A stretch of DNA of 32,273 nt, taken from assembly GCA_002688015.1 (NCBI GenBank), contig NZBT01000015.1, positions 1 through 32,273 of the forward strand, written 5' to 3'. The notes under the pieces are model-generated. The model was not told the origin of the DNA, did not search any database, and saw only the letters and a list, made by a program, of their open reading frames with translations. This document shows, in pieces, positions 30,382 through 32,273 of this stretch. The DNA is from Candidatus Pacearchaeota archaeon (lineage in GTDB: Archaea > Nanobdellota > Nanobdellia > Pacearchaeales > GW2011-AR1). Each line of letters opens with the position of its first letter. Positions within the stretch are counted from its first letter, which is position 1. The translations under genes and the position numbers were made by a program.

Positions 30382-32273
30382 TTAAGCTTCTACTAATGAG
30401 ATGCTTGCGGATGTAGTTCCGGTGTACTTCTTACCAACACCAGTATCAACTGTTTGAGTAGTCAATGCTTTAGCAGCATTTGCTGTATCAACTGCGTTAT
30501 ATCCTGCTACTAATGTAGCAACATTACCAGATCCTCTATCGAATGTTTCAATTAAGAAACTTCCAGATCCAACGCTAGTCTTTGCTTCCCAGTCAGCTCC
30601 ACACAATGGTGTAGCACTGTCTAATAGGTCAGCAGCAACACTGTTCACACATGATCCTCCAACAACAATCAAACTCTTTCCAGCGACACTTCCTACTTCT
30701 CCATCACTAACAGCAACATTTCCTAATTCGGAAACAGTTCCTCCACTTACAGTACTTGAAATAGATGCAGAGTTTTCAGCTACATAAACAAGTGCTTCCA
30801 CTTGATCATCTGGGTAACTTATCGAAGCAGTGTATAGATTGCTATCACTCTGATCCAGAGTAAAGACAGATCCCCACAGGTCAGTATCACTGTAGATATC
30901 TTCGTCTACTTCGTGTCTAATCTCTTGTCCGAATGTACCTGATGTATCACCATCAGCTTCAACAGTTCTTATCAAGTCTCCAACTCCAACTCCATTACTT
31001 GATCCGTCATAACCAGAGTCTGTTGTAACAATAACAGCTTCGTAGTTGTTTGCATCGTCCTTTTCTTCAAAGATAATCAATGCAGGATTAATGATATTTC
31101 CTCCTTGAGGACTTGTAAGATAAACTGTTACATCGGGCGCACCCAAAACGTTATTACCAGTATTCGTAAAGTTGTAATTCAACTTACCAACTGCTCCAAT
31201 AACAGATTGTTCTCCTGTACCACTATTCGCACCAGCAGTTAAGTTAAGAGCTGTACCTCCAACTGTCCAGTTATCTCCAATTGTATTTGCAGAAACAGCA
31301 ACAGAGGTATATCCATCTCCATCTTGGAATCTAAAGTTAGAAACGTTCGAAAGATTTCCTCCTGCTCCATCCCAGTTGTTTAAGGTAACGTTAGTAGGCT
31401 CATAGAATGCAATTTTTGCCCCTTTACTTGTTTTAATAGTTGGGAACAAAATCATATCTTGTCCTGTAGATTCAGGCATAGATATTCTAACTTGCCTTGC
31501 TTTACCTGTAGTCGTAGATGCAAAAGTATACGTATATGCGTAATCTTTTCCTTCAAGACTAATAGTTCCAGCTCCTTCTGTGTCAGCCTTAAATGTCTTA
31601 GATTCAGAAGTATGTACATTCTTAAGCGTAATCTCATCTTGTGAAGCATCAGTCGCATCACTACTGTTTGTTATAGAAGTTACTTGATATAGACCACCTT
31701 CTTTATCATTTGCTAGAACAACATAACCTGTTTGGTTTATAAGTTCTTTCTCAGCAACAACAAATCTGTTTCTACTTCCATCAGCAAGATCTTGTCTGTC
31801 TGAAGCAGCATCAGTCTTGTTATAAACCCAAGTAATTGCATCAGCTGTACTTCCAGAATGATGGCTCTTGAAATTAACTCCAAGTCTACCACTTCCAGCA
31901 GCATCGATTTCAATAATCTCTCTGTTTGCATCACCAACTTGACTCGTCAATCCAACAAAGTCAACTTTGAAACTACCAAAGATAGGGTCAACAAATGACT
32001 GTCCAGGAACTATTGCATCCAAATCATCAGTCGCAGCAGCAGCATGGAAGATAATCTTACCTATACCAAGTCCTCCTGGGTTTGTTGCTTGTGTTCCATT
32101 TGCAAGTTCAAATTCTACTTGTGTTCCATCAATCAAATCTTCATCTGTACCAACTTTAATTGCACTACCATCAACCAAAGTAATCCTATTGGATCCTACA
32201 GTTATAGTAGAACTTAAAGCGATATTTGTCTCATCAGATAAACGGAGATTGGATAGGAGTGGGAGGACAAATC
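30382..32273 (-). CDS. S-layer-like surface protein, C-terminal part
   Basis: The track begins this ORF at an internal TTG (32178), but the frame stays open to the right edge (LLSNLRLSDETNIALSSTIT precedes it), so this is the C-terminal part of a longer protein, about 630 residues visible. It is Gly/Ser/Thr/Asp-rich, acidic and almost free of cysteine. It has many N-glycosylation sequons (NGT, NKT, NQT, NSS, NVT, NLS, NWT, NLT, NFT) and repeated beta-strand patterns (GYVVLANDKEGGLYQVTSIT, KIAFYEPTNVTLNNW, VIVTTDSGYDGSSNGVGVGD). There is no C-terminal membrane helix; it ends SASISLVEA. Composition and the strong terminator suggest a highly expressed S-layer protein. I infer the role; no named domain is recognised. 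Confidence 0.75.
   Translation of the reverse strand, partial: FVLPLLSNLRLSDETNIALSSTITVGSNRITLVDGSAIKVGTDEDLIDGTQVEFELANGTQATNPGGLGIGKIIFHAAAATDDLDAIVPGQSFVDPIFGSFKVDFVGLTSQVGDANREIIEIDAAGSGRLGVNFKSHHSGSTADAITWVYNKTDAASDRQDLADGSRNRFVVAEKELINQTGYVVLANDKEGGLYQVTSITNSSDATDASQDEITLKNVHTSESKTFKADTEGAGTISLEGKDYAYTYTFASTTTGKARQVRISMPESTGQDMILFPTIKTSKGAKIAFYEPTNVTLNNWDGAGGNLSNVSNFRFQDGDGYTSVAVSANTIGDNWTVGGTALNLTAGANSGTGEQSVIGAVGKLNYNFTNTGNNVLGAPDVTVYLTSPQGGNIINPALIIFEEKDDANNYEAVIVTTDSGYDGSSNGVGVGDLIRTVEADGDTSGTFGQEIRHEVDEDIYSDTDLWGSVFTLDQSDSNLYTASISYPDDQVEALVYVAENSASISSTVSGGTVSELGNVAVSDGEVGSVAGKSLIVVGGSCVNSVAADLLDSATPLCGADWEAKTSVGSGSFLIETFDRGSGNVATLVAGYNAVDTANAAKALTTQTVDTGVGKKYTGTTSASISLVEA

Noticed and set aside
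1-32273. CRISPR array, insertion sequence or prophage
   Set aside because: No regularly spaced repeats, transposase, integrase or phage gene was seen; the CARF-like protein at 21512-21874 is not accompanied by Cas genes.

Overview
The window is archaeal and most likely comes from a small-genome DPANN archaeon of the Pacearchaeota/Woesearchaeota type (inference). The information-processing genes are archaeal: P0/L10, L12, L1, L11, L40e, L37Ae, Spt5/NusG, Sec61-gamma/SecE, Rpo12, eIF5A, prefoldin beta and SepF beside FtsZ. The DNA is AT-rich. Many genes start about 26 nt downstream of a TTTAAATA-like TATA box, which implies leaderless mRNAs. Genes abut or overlap by a few bases, even when convergent. 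There is no CRISPR array, insertion sequence or rRNA.

Layout. 1-802 (-): a truncated secreted or membrane protein. 868-1473 (-): a lipoprotein-like protein. 1558-3892 (+): an Fe-S/sulfur operon of ArsR-type regulator, NifS cysteine desulfurase, NifU/IscU scaffold and a DUF1858-like protein. 3894-11434 (-): the most unusual block, a five-gene run headed by an unlisted 48-residue ribbon-helix-helix protein, followed by two copies of a two-gene cassette (prepilin-like protein plus giant cysteine-rich secreted protein). The 1403-residue ORF looks like a fusion of the modules found separately in the 544-residue ORF and in the gene cut by the left edge. 11579-14711: a conserved hypothetical, an AI-2E family permease, a small hypothetical, tRNA-Ser(UGA) lying between partial copies of its own ends, and an HEGTH metallopeptidase-like protein.

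14803-18244 (-) is the translation/secretion/division block: FtsZ, a 53-residue ORF, SecE, then from its own promoter and a structured leader L1-L10-L12. NusG-L11, usually in the same archaeal cluster, lie separately at 22852-24146. 18319-24190 holds an FKBP isomerase divergent from eIF5A-L40e (L40e frameshifted as written), a site-2 protease, a nucleotidyltransferase, a CARF-like/winged-helix divergent pair and an orphan gene. 24191-25510 holds tRNA-Pro(UGG), L37Ae without its zinc ligands, Rpo12, prefoldin beta and SepF.

25598-32273 is a cell-surface region: a small membrane protein, an acidic secreted protein with a C-terminal TM-RR tail, an archaeosortase-like protein, a DedA protein, two anchored hypotheticals and a partial S-layer-like protein with a strong poly-T terminator. 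FtsZ and SepF should act together in division. The archaeosortase may process the protein encoded next to it. The prepilin/Cys-rich cassettes probably build an extracellular structure under control of the RHH protein (inference).
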